Source of the DNA: JADGGV01 sp035715725
GTDB lineage: Bacteria; Gemmatimonadota; Gemmatimonadetes; Longimicrobiales; RSA9
Assembly: GCA_035715725.1 (NCBI GenBank)
Contig: DASTKT010000142.1
Location: 1 to 64,000, forward strand
Reading direction: 5' to 3'
DNA: 64,000 bases
The notes under the pieces were generated by a model. It was given only the letters and a program-made list of their open reading frames with translations. It searched no databases and was not told where the DNA came from. Of the stretch, positions 25,389 to 34,940 are shown piece by piece. Made by a program: the position numbers and the translations under genes. Numbering within the stretch: the first letter of the stretch is position 1; each line of letters starts with the position of its first letter.

Positions 25389-26588
25389 TCAGTCCATCTG
25401 GCGGCGGATGAACGTCGGAATGTCGAGGTCGTTGAGCTGCGCCCGCGCGATGGAGCGCGCCGGCGGCCGGCTGAAGGGCACCGCCTCGGGGAGCGGCTGC
25501 GCCCGCGGAGCCGGGGCCGACGCCGGCGAGGAGCCGTGCCCCGCCGCCGGCGCGTGCGTCGGCGCCATCGGGCGGCCGGCGCCGAACGGCGCGCGGATCA
25601 CGTTGTCGGAGAACACCTCGTCCTCCTCCGTGACGAGCCCCGTCGCGATGACCGTGACCCGCACCTCGCCCTCCAGCGTCGGGTCGTGCACCGCGCCGAA
25701 GATGATCTCGGCGTCGTCGCCCGCGGCTTCCTGAATGATGGAGGCGATGGTCGTGACCTCGTCAATGGTCAGATCCATGCCGCCGGTGATGTTGATCAGC
25801 ACGCCGGCCGCGCCCTCGATGCTGACGTTGTCGAGGAGCGGCGAGGAGATCGCCTCCTGGGCGGCCTCCAGCGCGCGGTTCTCGCCCTTCGCGTAGCCGG
25901 TGCCCATCAGCGCCGGGCCGCGGTTCATCATCACCGTGCGCACGTCGGCGAAGTCGACGTTCACCTCGCCCGTGACGTGGATCAGGTCCGAGATCCCCTG
26001 CGTCGCGTGCAGCAGCACCTCGTCGGCCTTCTTCAGCGCCTCGCGGAACGACGTGCCCTTGCCGACGACCGACAGCAGCCGCTCGTTGGGCACCACGATG
26101 ACAGTATCGGCACACCGCTTCAGCTCCGCGAGCCCCTGCTCGGCCTGACGCATCCGCTTCTTCCCCTCGAAGAGGACCGGCTTCGTCACGATGCCGATCG
26201 TGAGCGCGCCCATCTCGCGCGCGACCTCGGCGATGACCGGCGCCGCGCCGGTGCCCGTGCCACCACCCATCCCCGCCGTGATGAAGACCAGGTCCGCGCC
26301 CTCCAGGACCTTGGCCACCTCCTCGCGGTTCTCCTCGATGGCCTGCCGCCCGATCTCCGGCCGGGCGCCCGCGCCCAGCCCGCGCGTGAGCTGCTTGCCG
26401 ATCTGCACCTTCACCTGCGAGTACGAGTTCTTCAGCGCCATGGCGTCCGTGTTGACGCTGATGAACTCGACGCCCTCGAGCTGCTCGTCGATCATGCGGT
26501 TGACGGCGTTGCCGCCGCCGCCGCCCACCCCCACGACCTTCATCTTGGCGTTCTGCGACCCCGAATCCTCGAACTCGAAGATCATCAT
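25389..26588 (-). CDS. ftsZ: Cell division protein FtsZ
   Basis: Tubulin-like GTPase that forms the Z-ring. The 399-residue length is typical. The GTPase signature is GGGTGTG (108-114), with NTDAMAL and the GKKRMRQAEQG region before the T7 loop (NVDFADVRTVM). A variable Pro/Ala linker leads to the conserved C-terminal peptide LDIPTFIRRQMD, which binds FtsA/ZipA-type partners. ATG at 26588 is preceded by AAAGGAGGG eight bases upstream. A second Met follows immediately. There is a 103-bp gap to ftsA, so an internal promoter is possible. Order mraZ...ftsA-ftsZ is standard. Confidence 0.97.
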   Translation of the reverse strand: MMIFEFEDSGSQNAKMKVVGVGGGGGNAVNRMIDEQLEGVEFISVNTDAMALKNSYSQVKVQIGKQLTRGLGAGARPEIGRQAIEENREEVAKVLEGADLVFITAGMGGGTGTGAAPVIAEVAREMGALTIGIVTKPVLFEGKKRMRQAEQGLAELKRCADTVIVVPNERLLSVVGKGTSFREALKKADEVLLHATQGISDLIHVTGEVNVDFADVRTVMMNRGPALMGTGYAKGENRALEAAQEAISSPLLDNVSIEGAAGVLINITGGMDLTIDEVTTIASIIQEAAGDDAEIIFGAVHDPTLEGEVRVTVIATGLVTEEDEVFSDNVIRAPFGAGRPMAPTHAPAAGHGSSPASAPAPRAQPLPEAVPFSRPPARSIARAQLNDLDIPTFIRRQMD

Positions 26589-26691
26589 GGCTCCACCCTC
26601 CTTTGGGTGCTCCGGCCTGGCAGCGTCGCCGAGGCGCGGACGTACGGGTTGGACACACAGGGAGACCGCAGCGGCCGGAGCCGCGAATTTC

Positions 26692-27921
26692 TCAAAAGAA
26701 CTCCTTCAGCCAGGCGACCAGCTTGCCCATCGCGCCCTCGGCGAACCCCGCCACCGCGCCGACCTGCGCGCTCTTGCTGACACCGTAGAGGACCAGCCCG
26801 GCGGCCGTCGCGTACTGCGGGCGGCTCACCGAGTCCGTCAGCCCCGTCAGCCCCGTGCTCGCGGTGCCGACGCGCACGGGCAGTCCGAAGACGTGCTGCG
26901 CCACCTCGACGGTACCGGGGAGCGCCGCGCCGCCGCCGGTGAGCACCACGCCCGCGCCGAGCCGGCCGGTCTCGCCGGCGTGGTCCATCTCGCGGGCGAC
27001 GAGGCCCAGGATCTCGTCCAGCCGCTGCTCGATGATGTGGGCGATCAGCTCGCGCGTGACCTCGCGGCGCGTGCCCGGCCCCGGCCCCGGCAGCTCGACC
27101 GTCTCGCGCGGATCGACCATCCCGGAGAACGCCACGCCGTAGCGCTCCTTGGCCTTCTCCGCCTCCGCGTACGTGATCGACAGCCCCTTCGAGAGGTCGT
27201 TCGTGACGGTGCCGCCGCCCCACGGGATCGTCGAGAGGTGGCGCATCTTGCCGTCGCGGAAGATCGCGACGTCCGTGTACGCGCCGCCCAGGTCGACGAG
27301 CGCGACGCCGACGTCCTTCTCGTCCTCGCTCAGAACCGCCAGCGCGGTCGCCAGCGGCGCGTGCACCAGCCCGTCGATGCGGTAGCCGGCGCGGTTGACC
27401 GCGCGGGTCAGGTTCTGGTTGACGCTGATGTTGCTGGTGACGATGTAGACCTCGGCCTCCAGGCGGGTGCCCGCCATGCCGAGCGGATCGCGGATGCCGG
27501 GGCGCGAGTCGACGATGTATTCCTGCGGCAGCACGTGCAGCAGCTCGCGGTCGGCCGGGATCGCCACGGCCCGCGCCACGTCGTGCACGCGCCGGACGTC
27601 GGCGCTGGAGATCTCCTTGTCGCCGCCGACGGCGACGACGCCGGTGGAGGTGGTGGCGTGGACGTGCTCGCCGGAGGTGCCGACCCAGACGCGGTCGACC
27701 GTGACCCCGGCCATGAGCTCGGCCTCCTTCAGGCACGCCTTCACGGAGGCGGCCGTGCCATCGATATCCGCGGTGACATCCCGGCGGAGCGCGCTTGTGC
27801 GGGCGAGCCCGACGCCGAGGATTCTGACGACGGGGAGCCGCGGCTCGCCGGCCACCTCGGCGATCACCGCGCAGGTCTTCGTCGACCCGATTTCGAGCCC
27901 CGTCACGAGGTTCGGACGCAT
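26692..27921 (-). CDS. ftsA: Cell division protein FtsA
   Basis: Actin-like membrane tether for FtsZ. The protein has 409 residues. The actin-fold phosphate-1 motif is LEIGSTKTCAVI. The SHS2-like 1C domain is present (about 85-160). Phosphate-2 reads VALVDLGGAYTDVAI and the adenosine motif VVLTGGGAALPG. The C-terminal amphipathic helix is MGKLVAWLKEFF. The start follows the ftsQ stop by 2 bp and no Shine-Dalgarno is visible, so translation is probably coupled. A 103-bp gap precedes ftsZ. Confidence 0.95.
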   Translation of the reverse strand: MRPNLVTGLEIGSTKTCAVIAEVAGEPRLPVVRILGVGLARTSALRRDVTADIDGTAASVKACLKEAELMAGVTVDRVWVGTSGEHVHATTSTGVVAVGGDKEISSADVRRVHDVARAVAIPADRELLHVLPQEYIVDSRPGIRDPLGMAGTRLEAEVYIVTSNISVNQNLTRAVNRAGYRIDGLVHAPLATALAVLSEDEKDVGVALVDLGGAYTDVAIFRDGKMRHLSTIPWGGGTVTNDLSKGLSITYAEAEKAKERYGVAFSGMVDPRETVELPGPGPGTRREVTRELIAHIIEQRLDEILGLVAREMDHAGETGRLGAGVVLTGGGAALPGTVEVAQHVFGLPVRVGTASTGLTGLTDSVSRPQYATAAGLVLYGVSKSAQVGAVAGFAEGAMGKLVAWLKEFF

Positions 27922-27923
27922 GT

Positions 27924-28673
27924 CTAGTTGACGACCGGATTGGGATTGAAGGTGACGACGACCTGGTCGGCGAAGCGGGCGTCGATGCGCTGCACTCGCG
28001 CTAGCTCGCCGCGCCCGGCCAGGTGCTTCAGGGTCTGCTCCAGCTGCTCCAGCGTGCTCGCCGTCGGCGCGGCCGCGACCAGCAGCTCGACGCCCAGCGC
28101 GGAGCGGAGCAGCAGTCGCACGGCACGGTCGGGCGCCGGCGTCGCCTCGGAGATCGCGCCCGCGAGCTCCGGCTCGTAGCGCCGGATGGCGTCGAGCGTG
28201 CCGAGCACGCGCAGGACGTGCACGTTCTTGATGCGGTGGTTCGCCGTGCTCGCCACGGTCGGCACGACCGGCACGTCCGGCGCGGCGCCGCCCACGCGGA
28301 TCGGCAGCAGCACGCCGCGGGCGTCGACCGGCTCCAGCGCCGGGACCGCGGCCCACGCGACGGGCTCGGCTTCCGTGACCCGGATCACCAGCCCCTCCGG
28401 CACCTTCCGCTCGATCTGCGCATCCGCGACCAGCGGCAGCTCGAGCAGCCGCTCGCGCCACGGCGCCGGATCGTCGAAGACGGTCGCCTCGCTCGTGATG
28501 CCGCTGGCGCGCAGCACCTCGGCCGGCGAGAGGTAGCGCGTCCCCGTCACCTCGACGCGCTGCACGCGGAACGACTCGAGCCCGCGCAGCCAGTGCGGCG
28601 CCGCCGCGGCCGCACCGGTGGTCACGCCGGCGACGGCCAGCACGGCCGCCCAGCGGATCAGCCCGCGGTTCAC
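27924..28673 (-). CDS. ftsQ: Cell division protein FtsQ
   Basis: Bitopic membrane protein of the divisome that joins FtsA/Z to FtsI/W. At 249 residues it is the usual short form: a TM helix at about 5-25, then a POTRA domain with the motif FRVQRVEVTGTRYLSPAEVLRASGI, then the beta domain. The start is GTG 28673, whose last two bases overlap the murC stop (GTGA). No SD is needed given the coupling. It ends 2 bp before ftsA. FtsQ is weakly conserved, but context and POTRA signature make the assignment firm. Confidence 0.88.
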   Translation of the reverse strand: MNRGLIRWAAVLAVAGVTTGAAAAAPHWLRGLESFRVQRVEVTGTRYLSPAEVLRASGITSEATVFDDPAPWRERLLELPLVADAQIERKVPEGLVIRVTEAEPVAWAAVPALEPVDARGVLLPIRVGGAAPDVPVVPTVASTANHRIKNVHVLRVLGTLDAIRRYEPELAGAISEATPAPDRAVRLLLRSALGVELLVAAAPTASTLEQLEQTLKHLAGRGELARVQRIDARFADQVVVTFNPNPVVN

Positions 28674-30181
28674 GACGCCGCTCCCCGCCGCAGCCGCGCC
28701 ACCAGCGCCTGCGCCGCGGCGTCGATGCTCCCGGCGCCCATCGCCACGCACACATCTCCGGTACGGAGCGTCCCGGCGAGCGCCTCGGGGAGCGAGGCGA
28801 CGTCGGGGTGGTAGCGCACGCCGCGCGCGCCGGCCCGGCGCAGGGCATCCACGATGAGCTCGCCGCTCACGCCCGGCAGCGGCGCTTCGCGCGCGGCGTA
28901 CACGTCCGTCACCCACACGATGTCCGCCGCCGCCAGCGCGCGGCCGAACGCGTCCGCGAAGTCCCGCGTCCGGCTGTAGAGGTGCGGCTGGAACGCGGCC
29001 ACCAGGCGCCGCCCGGGGTACGCGCCCCGGGCCGCCGCCAGCGTCGCCTCGATCTCGGTCGGATGGTGCGCGTAGTCGTCCACCACCGCGATGCCGTGCA
29101 CCTCGCCCAGCTCCTGGAAGCGCCGCGCGACGCCGCGGAAGCCGGCCAGCGCGCGCTGCGCCGCCTCGATGTCCGCGCCCAGCTCGCGCGCGGCGGCGAA
29201 CGCGCCGACCGCGTTGCGCACGTTGTGCAGCCCCGGCACCGCGAGCGTCAGCGGGCCCAACACCTCGCCGTGATCGACGATCGTGAAGCGGCTGCCGCGC
29301 GGGCGGAGCTCGATGTCGACGGCCCGCAGCGTCGCGCCGGCGCCGGTGCCGTACGGGAGGCGGCGCGCCTTCTCGACGCGGTCCAGCACGCGGCGGGCGC
29401 CCGCGTCGTCGACGCACGCGGTCACCAGCCCCTCGGTCGGGACGCGTGCGACGAAGTCCGCGAACGCATCCTCCACGGCGTCGAGCGAGCCGAAGATGTC
29501 CAGGTGGTCCGCCTCGACCGTCGTCACGACGGCCACGGCCGGCTTGAGCGCGAGGAACGAGCGATCGTACTCGTCGGCCTCGACCACGAACAGGTCCATC
29601 GAGCCGGCGCGCAGGCCGCTCCCCCACGCCGGGACCTTCCCGCCCACGACGCCGGTCGGGTGCACGCCGGCGGCCTCGAGGATCATCGTCGCCATGGTCG
29701 TGCTGGTGGTCTTCCCGTGCGTCCCGGCCACGGCCAGCAGGCGCCCGCGGTTGACGAGCGAGCCCAGCGCCTGCGCCCGCTTCAGCACCGGGATGCCCTT
29801 GCGGCGCGCCGCGTCCAGCTCGGGGTGGTCCTGCGGGATCGCGGCCGTCACGACCACCGCCACCGCCGCCGCGACATGGGCCGGGTCGTGCCCCTCGACG
29901 ACCTCGGCGCCCAGCGCGTCGAGCGTCTCCCAGCCCGGGCTCAGGTGGAGGTCGCACCCGCTTACGCGGCCGCCCGCCCGCAGCACCAGCTCCGCGAGGG
30001 CGCTCATGCCGGCGCCGCAGATGCCCATGAAGTGCACCGGTCCGCGGCGCGCGAAGGCGAGCAGATCCGCCGACGCGGCCGCCGCGGGATGCGCGGCCGA
30101 AGGCGACGAGGACGGCGCGCCGCCATCCGGCCCCGGCCCTCCCGCGCCGCCACGCTCCCGGTCCGCTCGATCGTACGTCAT
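28670..30181 (-). CDS. murC: UDP-N-acetylmuramate--L-alanine ligase
   Basis: ATP-dependent ligase adding L-Ala to UDP-MurNAc, the first stem-peptide step. The 503 residues include an N-terminal low-complexity tail of about 47 residues (Gly/Ala/Ser/Pro). Then come the UDP-binding domain (GPVHFMGICGAGMSALAEL), P-loop GTHGKTTS (153-160), VEADEYDRSFL, and VVDDYAHHPTEI in the C-terminal domain. The tail is longer than usual in MurC and not conserved in sequence type. The ATG shares a base with the murG stop (TGATG). The stop overlaps the GTG of ftsQ. murB and ddl are absent from this cluster. Confidence 0.95.
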   Translation of the reverse strand: MTYDRADRERGGAGGPGPDGGAPSSSPSAAHPAAAASADLLAFARRGPVHFMGICGAGMSALAELVLRAGGRVSGCDLHLSPGWETLDALGAEVVEGHDPAHVAAAVAVVVTAAIPQDHPELDAARRKGIPVLKRAQALGSLVNRGRLLAVAGTHGKTTSTTMATMILEAAGVHPTGVVGGKVPAWGSGLRAGSMDLFVVEADEYDRSFLALKPAVAVVTTVEADHLDIFGSLDAVEDAFADFVARVPTEGLVTACVDDAGARRVLDRVEKARRLPYGTGAGATLRAVDIELRPRGSRFTIVDHGEVLGPLTLAVPGLHNVRNAVGAFAAARELGADIEAAQRALAGFRGVARRFQELGEVHGIAVVDDYAHHPTEIEATLAAARGAYPGRRLVAAFQPHLYSRTRDFADAFGRALAAADIVWVTDVYAAREAPLPGVSGELIVDALRRAGARGVRYHPDVASLPEALAGTLRTGDVCVAMGAGSIDAAAQALVARLRRGAAS

Positions 30182-31302
30182 CACGCCACCAGCTCCAGCA
30201 GGTGCTCTGCGATGCGGCGGGCCGCCTCCGGCCGGGCCCGCTCGAGCGCCCGCGCCGACATGCGGGAGCGCAGTGCCTCGTCCGTGGCCAGGGAGCGGAC
30301 CGCGTCCCACAGCGTCTCCGGCGTCAGGTCGCGCTCCGGCAGGTGCAGCGCGGCGCCGGCCTCCGCGAGCGCGCGGGCGTTGTGTTCCTGGTGGTTCGCC
30401 GCCGCGGCCGGGAACGGCACGAGCACGGCGGGGATCCCCCACGCCAGCAGCTCCGCCGTCGCCATGGCGCCGGCGCGGGAGACCGCCACGTCCGACGCGG
30501 CGAGCGCCCGCGGCATGTCCTCGATGTAGCCGCGGACGTGCACCCAGTCGAGGCCCAGCGAGGCCAGGCGGTCCTGCACCGCGCCGAAGTGGCTCGGCCC
30601 CGTCGCCCAGAGGATCTCCAGCTGCTCCGGGCGCGGCGGCGCCTGCTCCGCGTGGACCGCCCGCAGCGTCGTGACCAGCGCCTCGTTCACCGCCCGCGCG
30701 CCCTGGCTCCCGCCCACGACGAGCACCACGACGGCATCGGCGGAGAGGCCGAACTCCGCGCGGCACGCCGCGCGGTCCAGCGAGCGGTCCGGCGGCCGGA
30801 TTGGGTTGCCCTCGTCGTAGATCCGGGTCGCGCGGCCGGGCTTCAGGTGCCGGCGCGCCTCCGGGAACCCGAGGTGCACCTGCCGCGCCCAGCGCGAGAG
30901 CACCCGCGTGGTGAGCCCCGGGAAGGAGTTCTGCTCCTGAACCGCCACCGGGATCCCGCGCAGCAGCGCGAAGAAGCACGCCGGCCCGCTGGCGTAGCCG
31001 CCGGTGCCGACCACCAGGCTCGGGCGCACGCGTCGGAACACTCGCGCCAACCCCGCGAAGCTCCGCGTCAGCGCGAGCGGCAGCCGCCAGTTGCGCCACG
31101 GGCGGTCCCGGTAGAGCGGCTGGAACGGCAGCAAGGTGTGCGGCACGCCCTCCCGCGGGAGCACCCGCGCCTCGACGCCGCGCTGCGCGCCGACGAAATG
31201 CACCTGCGTGCCGGGGCGCTCCGCCTGCACCGCGGTGCCCAGCGCCAGCGCCGGGTAGAGGTGCCCGCCCGTGCCGCCTCCCGCGAAGAGCACCGCCGTC
31301 AA
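30181..31302 (-). CDS. murG: UDP-GlcNAc:undecaprenyl-PP-MurNAc-pentapeptide transferase MurG
   Basis: Peripheral membrane GT28 enzyme making lipid II from lipid I. The 373 residues start with VLFAGGGTGGHLYPAL (G-loop, G8-H14) and include VGTGGYASGPACF, QEQNSFPGLTTRVL and VSRAGAMATAELLAWGIPAVLVPFPAAAANHQEHNA. The start is TTG 31302, supported by GGGAGGG directly upstream and by its exact TTGA overlap with the ftsW stop. GTG at 31293 is the alternative. Length is standard. Confidence 0.95.
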   Translation of the reverse strand: MTAVLFAGGGTGGHLYPALALGTAVQAERPGTQVHFVGAQRGVEARVLPREGVPHTLLPFQPLYRDRPWRNWRLPLALTRSFAGLARVFRRVRPSLVVGTGGYASGPACFFALLRGIPVAVQEQNSFPGLTTRVLSRWARQVHLGFPEARRHLKPGRATRIYDEGNPIRPPDRSLDRAACRAEFGLSADAVVVLVVGGSQGARAVNEALVTTLRAVHAEQAPPRPEQLEILWATGPSHFGAVQDRLASLGLDWVHVRGYIEDMPRALAASDVAVSRAGAMATAELLAWGIPAVLVPFPAAAANHQEHNARALAEAGAALHLPERDLTPETLWDAVRSLATDEALRSRMSARALERARPEAARRIAEHLLELVA

Positions 31303-32468
31303 CCCTCCCTCCCGTCCGCCGCCCGCGCGATGCTCATCAGCGTGCCCACCGCCGCCATGCACACCAGCACGCTGGACGGGCCGTACGACATGAACGGCAG
31401 CGTGACACCCGTGGTCGGCACCAGCGCCATGTCGACCGCCATGTGCAGGAAGCCCTGCACGGCGATCAGGTTCGTGAGCCCCACCGCCAGCAGGAAGCCG
31501 AACAGGTCCGGCGCCTGCTTCGCGATGCGGTAGCCCACGAGCGCGAACGCGCCGTAGAGCAGCACCAGCGCGATCAGCGCCACGAACCCCAGCTCCTCGC
31601 TGATCATGGCGAAGAGGAAGTCGTTGTGCGGCTCCGGCAGGTAGCCGAACTTCTGCAGCCCGCGGCCGAAGCCGCGGCCGAACAGCCCGCCGCTCCCCAC
31701 CGCCAGCAGCGACTGGTTGATCTGGTAGCTGATCCCGGTCGCGTCGTTGGACGGGTCCAGGAACGCGGCGATCCGCTTCATCCGGTACGCCGCGCCCTGC
31801 ACCTGCGTCCACAACACCGGCAGCCCCACGACCGCGAGCAGGATGAAGTGCCCGATGCGCGCGCCGGCCGCGAACACGACGAGCGCGCCCATGAGCAGCA
31901 CCAGCATCGCGCTGGACAGGTTCGGCTGGAGCAGGATCAGCAGCGCGACGAGCCCCCAGACGGTCAGGAACGGCAGCAGCCCGCGCGAGAGGCTGGGCAG
32001 CCGGTCCTGCTTCTTCACCGCCAGCATCGCCGTCCAGACGACGACCGCGAACTTGGCCCACTCGCCCGGCTGGATGTGCAGCGGGCCGAGGCCGATCCAG
32101 CGGCGCGCCCCGTTCACCGGCGGCGCGATGGCCTGCGTCCCGGGGACGATCGTGACGAGCAGCAGCGCCAGCGTGCCGAACAGGATCGGCCAGGCCCAGA
32201 GCCGCAGCCGCCGGTAATCCAGCAGCGCGGTGACCACGAGCAGGATGAAGCCGAGCGCCGCCCCCAGTATCTGTCGCACCACGAAGTAGTAGTCCGGCAG
32301 CCCCTTCGACTGCGCCATGATCGCGCTGGCGCTGTAGACCATCACCATCCCGAAGCACAGCAGCGCGAAGGTCAGGAGCAGCAGGGCCGCCCCCTCCCAG
32401 CCCGTGCCGATGCGCGAGGCCGAGCGGCCCGACGCGTCGCCCCAGGTCACGGCGGCGCTACCCGCCAT
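31299..32468 (-). CDS. ftsW: Lipid II polymerase / division protein FtsW
   Basis: SEDS-family glycosyltransferase with FtsI as its partner. The 389 residues contain about ten membrane helices and the SEDS signature (INGARRWIGLGPLHIQPGEWAKFA), NQSLLAVGSGGLFGRGFG and PEPHNDFLFAMISEELGF. ATG 32468 follows GGAGG by six bases and lies within the last 11 bp of murD. The upstream in-frame extension is rejected because it is the antisense shadow of murD. RodA is the alternative SEDS member, but position between murD and murG indicates FtsW. Confidence 0.92.
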   Translation of the reverse strand: MAGSAAVTWGDASGRSASRIGTGWEGAALLLLTFALLCFGMVMVYSASAIMAQSKGLPDYYFVVRQILGAALGFILLVVTALLDYRRLRLWAWPILFGTLALLLVTIVPGTQAIAPPVNGARRWIGLGPLHIQPGEWAKFAVVVWTAMLAVKKQDRLPSLSRGLLPFLTVWGLVALLILLQPNLSSAMLVLLMGALVVFAAGARIGHFILLAVVGLPVLWTQVQGAAYRMKRIAAFLDPSNDATGISYQINQSLLAVGSGGLFGRGFGRGLQKFGYLPEPHNDFLFAMISEELGFVALIALVLLYGAFALVGYRIAKQAPDLFGFLLAVGLTNLIAVQGFLHMAVDMALVPTTGVTLPFMSYGPSSVLVCMAAVGTLMSIARAADGREG

Positions 32469-33831
32469 GGCGCACCTCCGCGACCTGGCGCGCCAGGTCC
32501 TTGAAGCGCCGCCCCCGCTCCTCGTAGCTGCTGAACATGTCGAAGCTCGAGCACGCGGGAGACAACAGCACCGCATCGCCCGGATGCGCCAGGTGCGACG
32601 CCTGCTCCACCACGTCCTCGAACGAGCCGCCGATGCGCTCGACGCGCACCGCCCGCCGCAGGTCCTGCTCGACGATCGGCGCCGCCTCGCCGTACGCCAC
32701 CACCAGCCGCACCCGGTCCCGCAGCTCGGGGATCATCGCCGTGTACGGCTCGCCCTTGTGCCGGCCGCCCAGCAGGAGCACGATCGGCCGCTGCACGCTC
32801 CGCAAGGCGACGAGCGTCGAGGCGATGTTCGTCGCCTTCGAGTCGTTCACCCAGAGCACGCCGTCCCACTCCCCCACCACCTCCAGCCGGTGCTCCAGGC
32901 CGCGGAAGCTGCGCAGCCCGTCCCGGATGGCCACCACCGGCGCGCCCGCGAGCGCCGCCGCCAGCGACGCCGCCAGCGCGTTCGCCGCGTTGTGCTCGCC
33001 CAGCATGCGCAGCTCGTCCGCCCGGACCAGCGGCAGGTCCCACGATTCCAGGCGCATCGCCATCACGCCGTCGGCGAGGAACGCGCCCAGCTCGCCGCGC
33101 GCCGGCCGGCTGCGCGTGCGGAAGCGGTAGCGCCTCCCGTGCGCGCCGCCGGGCAGCGCCAGCACGGCGGCGTCCTCGCCGTTCAGCACCCAGGCGCTCT
33201 CGTCCGTCGAGTTCTTGAAGAGCCGCGCCTTGTCCGCGTAGTACGCCTCGACGCTGGAGTACCGGTCGAGATGGTCGGGCGCCAGGTTCGTGAAGACGCC
33301 GACCCGCGGCGCGAACGACTCGATCCCCGCCAGCTGGAACGAGCTCGCCTCGACCACGACCCATTCCGGCGCCTTCTCGTAGAGCGCCACCTCCGAGAGG
33401 GCGAGCCCGATGTTGCCGGCGGCGACGGCGTGGAGGCCGCCGGCGCGCAGCAGGTGCGCGGTCAGCGCGGTCGTCGTGCTCTTGCCGTTCGTCCCGGTCA
33501 CCGCCACGACCGGCGAGCGCAGGTGGCAGAACGCGAACTCCAGCTCGGAGATGCGCGGCACGCCCGCCAGCCGCGGATCGTTGAGCACGGGCGCCGCCGG
33601 CGGGATCCCCGGGCTCACCACCAGCAGCTCGCACTCGGCCAACCGCTCCGGCGTGTGCCCGCCCAGCTCCGCCTCGCCACCGGCCATCTCCACCGCCTCG
33701 GCCGCCTCCAGCGCCGCGGGCGACGTGCCCGCGTCGGAGGCGAACACGCGCTCCCCCGCCGAGAGCGCCAGCAGCGCCGCGGCCCGTCCGCTCCGCGCCA
33801 GCCCCAGGATCCCGATGCGGCGGCCGCTCAT
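32458..33831 (-). CDS. murD: UDP-N-acetylmuramoylalanine--D-glutamate ligase
   Basis: Adds D-Glu to UDP-MurNAc-L-Ala. The 457-residue protein has a Rossmann N-terminus (RRIGILGLARSGRAAALLA), P-loop GTNGKSTTT (113-121), SSFQLAGIESFAPRVGVFTNLAPDHLDRY and NDSKATNIASTLVAL. C-terminal DAVLLSPACSSFDMF is typical. The ATG overlaps the mraY stop (ATGA). Normal length; nothing missing. Confidence 0.95.
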   Translation of the reverse strand: MSGRRIGILGLARSGRAAALLALSAGERVFASDAGTSPAALEAAEAVEMAGGEAELGGHTPERLAECELLVVSPGIPPAAPVLNDPRLAGVPRISELEFAFCHLRSPVVAVTGTNGKSTTTALTAHLLRAGGLHAVAAGNIGLALSEVALYEKAPEWVVVEASSFQLAGIESFAPRVGVFTNLAPDHLDRYSSVEAYYADKARLFKNSTDESAWVLNGEDAAVLALPGGAHGRRYRFRTRSRPARGELGAFLADGVMAMRLESWDLPLVRADELRMLGEHNAANALAASLAAALAGAPVVAIRDGLRSFRGLEHRLEVVGEWDGVLWVNDSKATNIASTLVALRSVQRPIVLLLGGRHKGEPYTAMIPELRDRVRLVVAYGEAAPIVEQDLRRAVRVERIGGSFEDVVEQASHLAHPGDAVLLSPACSSFDMFSSYEERGRRFKDLARQVAEVRHGG

Positions 33832-34937
33832 CGGAGCTTCAGCGTCCCGAACGCGATGAGGGAGAAGAGGATGCCGAGAATCCAGAACCGCGTGATGATC
33901 TTGCTCTCGGCCCAGCCGGCCTTCTCGAAGTGGTGGTGCAGGGGCGCCATCTGGAAGAGTCGCATGCCTCGGCCGTATCGCTTCACCGTGTACTTGAAGT
34001 AGCCCACCTGCAGGATGACCGAGAGCGCCTCGATCACGAAGATCCCGCCGACGAAGACGAGCAGGAACTCGATCTTCAGCAGGATCGCGGCGGTGCCGAT
34101 CGCGCCGCCCAACGCCAGCGACCCGGTGTCGCCCATGAAGACCTCGGCCGGGTGCGCGTTGTACCAGAGGAAGCCCAGCGCGCCGCCCGCCAGCGCGACG
34201 CAGAAGATCGCCAGCTCACCGGCGCCGGGGAGGTAGAACAGCCCCAGGTAGGTCGAGGTGTCGATGCGCCCGATGAGGTACGCGAAGACCGCGAAGCTCG
34301 CCGCCGCGATCGCCGACAGGCCCGCGGCCAGCCCGTCCAGCCCGTCCGTCAGGTTCACCGCGTTCGAGCTTCCCGCCAGCACGAACATGACCCACGGGAT
34401 GAAGAGCGGCGCCCAGATCTCCAGGTGGTACTCGGCCAGGAACGGCAGGCTGGTCCAGTTCGGCGGCACCGTGCCCCAGATCGGGAAGAACAGCAGGTAC
34501 GCCCCGACCAGCGCGCCGATCAGCCCCTGCCCGATCAGCTTGTAGCGCCCGACCAGCCCCTCCGTGCGCCGCCGCACCACCTTCAGGTAGTCGTCCAGGA
34601 AGCCGAGCGCCCCCATCCAGACGAGCACCACCAGCACGATCTGGACGTAGTGGTTCGTCAGGTCCGCCCAGAGCAGCGTCGCCACGATGCACGAGATGAT
34701 GATCAGCACGCCGCCCATCGTCGGCGTGCCGGCCTTGGCCAGGTGCGTCTCCGGCCCCTCGGTGCGCACGACCTGCCCGAAGCGCAGCGTGCGGAGCCAG
34801 CGGATGACGGAGGGCCCCATGGCGAACGACAGGATGACCGCGGTCGCCATGCCGCCCGCCGCGCGGAACGTGATGTAGCGGAAGAGGTTGAAGATGATGT
34901 ACCGGTCGGCCAGCGGCGCGAACAGATGATAGAGCAC
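33828..34937 (-). CDS. mraY: Phospho-MurNAc-pentapeptide-transferase
   Basis: Integral membrane enzyme that transfers phospho-MurNAc-pentapeptide to undecaprenyl phosphate, giving lipid I. The 369 residues hold about ten TM helices. Signature motifs are GTPTMGGVLI, GFLDDYLKVV (catalytic Asp pair), SSNAVNLTDGLDGLA, MGDTGSLALGG and APLHHHFEKAGWAE. It starts with GTG 34937, three bases after the murF stop. GGGAG lies within murF just upstream. Length is standard. Confidence 0.95.
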   Translation of the reverse strand: MLYHLFAPLADRYIIFNLFRYITFRAAGGMATAVILSFAMGPSVIRWLRTLRFGQVVRTEGPETHLAKAGTPTMGGVLIIISCIVATLLWADLTNHYVQIVLVVLVWMGALGFLDDYLKVVRRRTEGLVGRYKLIGQGLIGALVGAYLLFFPIWGTVPPNWTSLPFLAEYHLEIWAPLFIPWVMFVLAGSSNAVNLTDGLDGLAAGLSAIAAASFAVFAYLIGRIDTSTYLGLFYLPGAGELAIFCVALAGGALGFLWYNAHPAEVFMGDTGSLALGGAIGTAAILLKIEFLLVFVGGIFVIEALSVILQVGYFKYTVKRYGRGMRLFQMAPLHHHFEKAGWAESKIITRFWILGILFSLIAFGTLKLR

Positions 34938-34940
34938 CCG

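Noticed and set aside
32469..32576. Longer N-terminus for ftsW
   Set aside because: The extra residues are the antisense/out-of-frame image of murD and lack any membrane segment.
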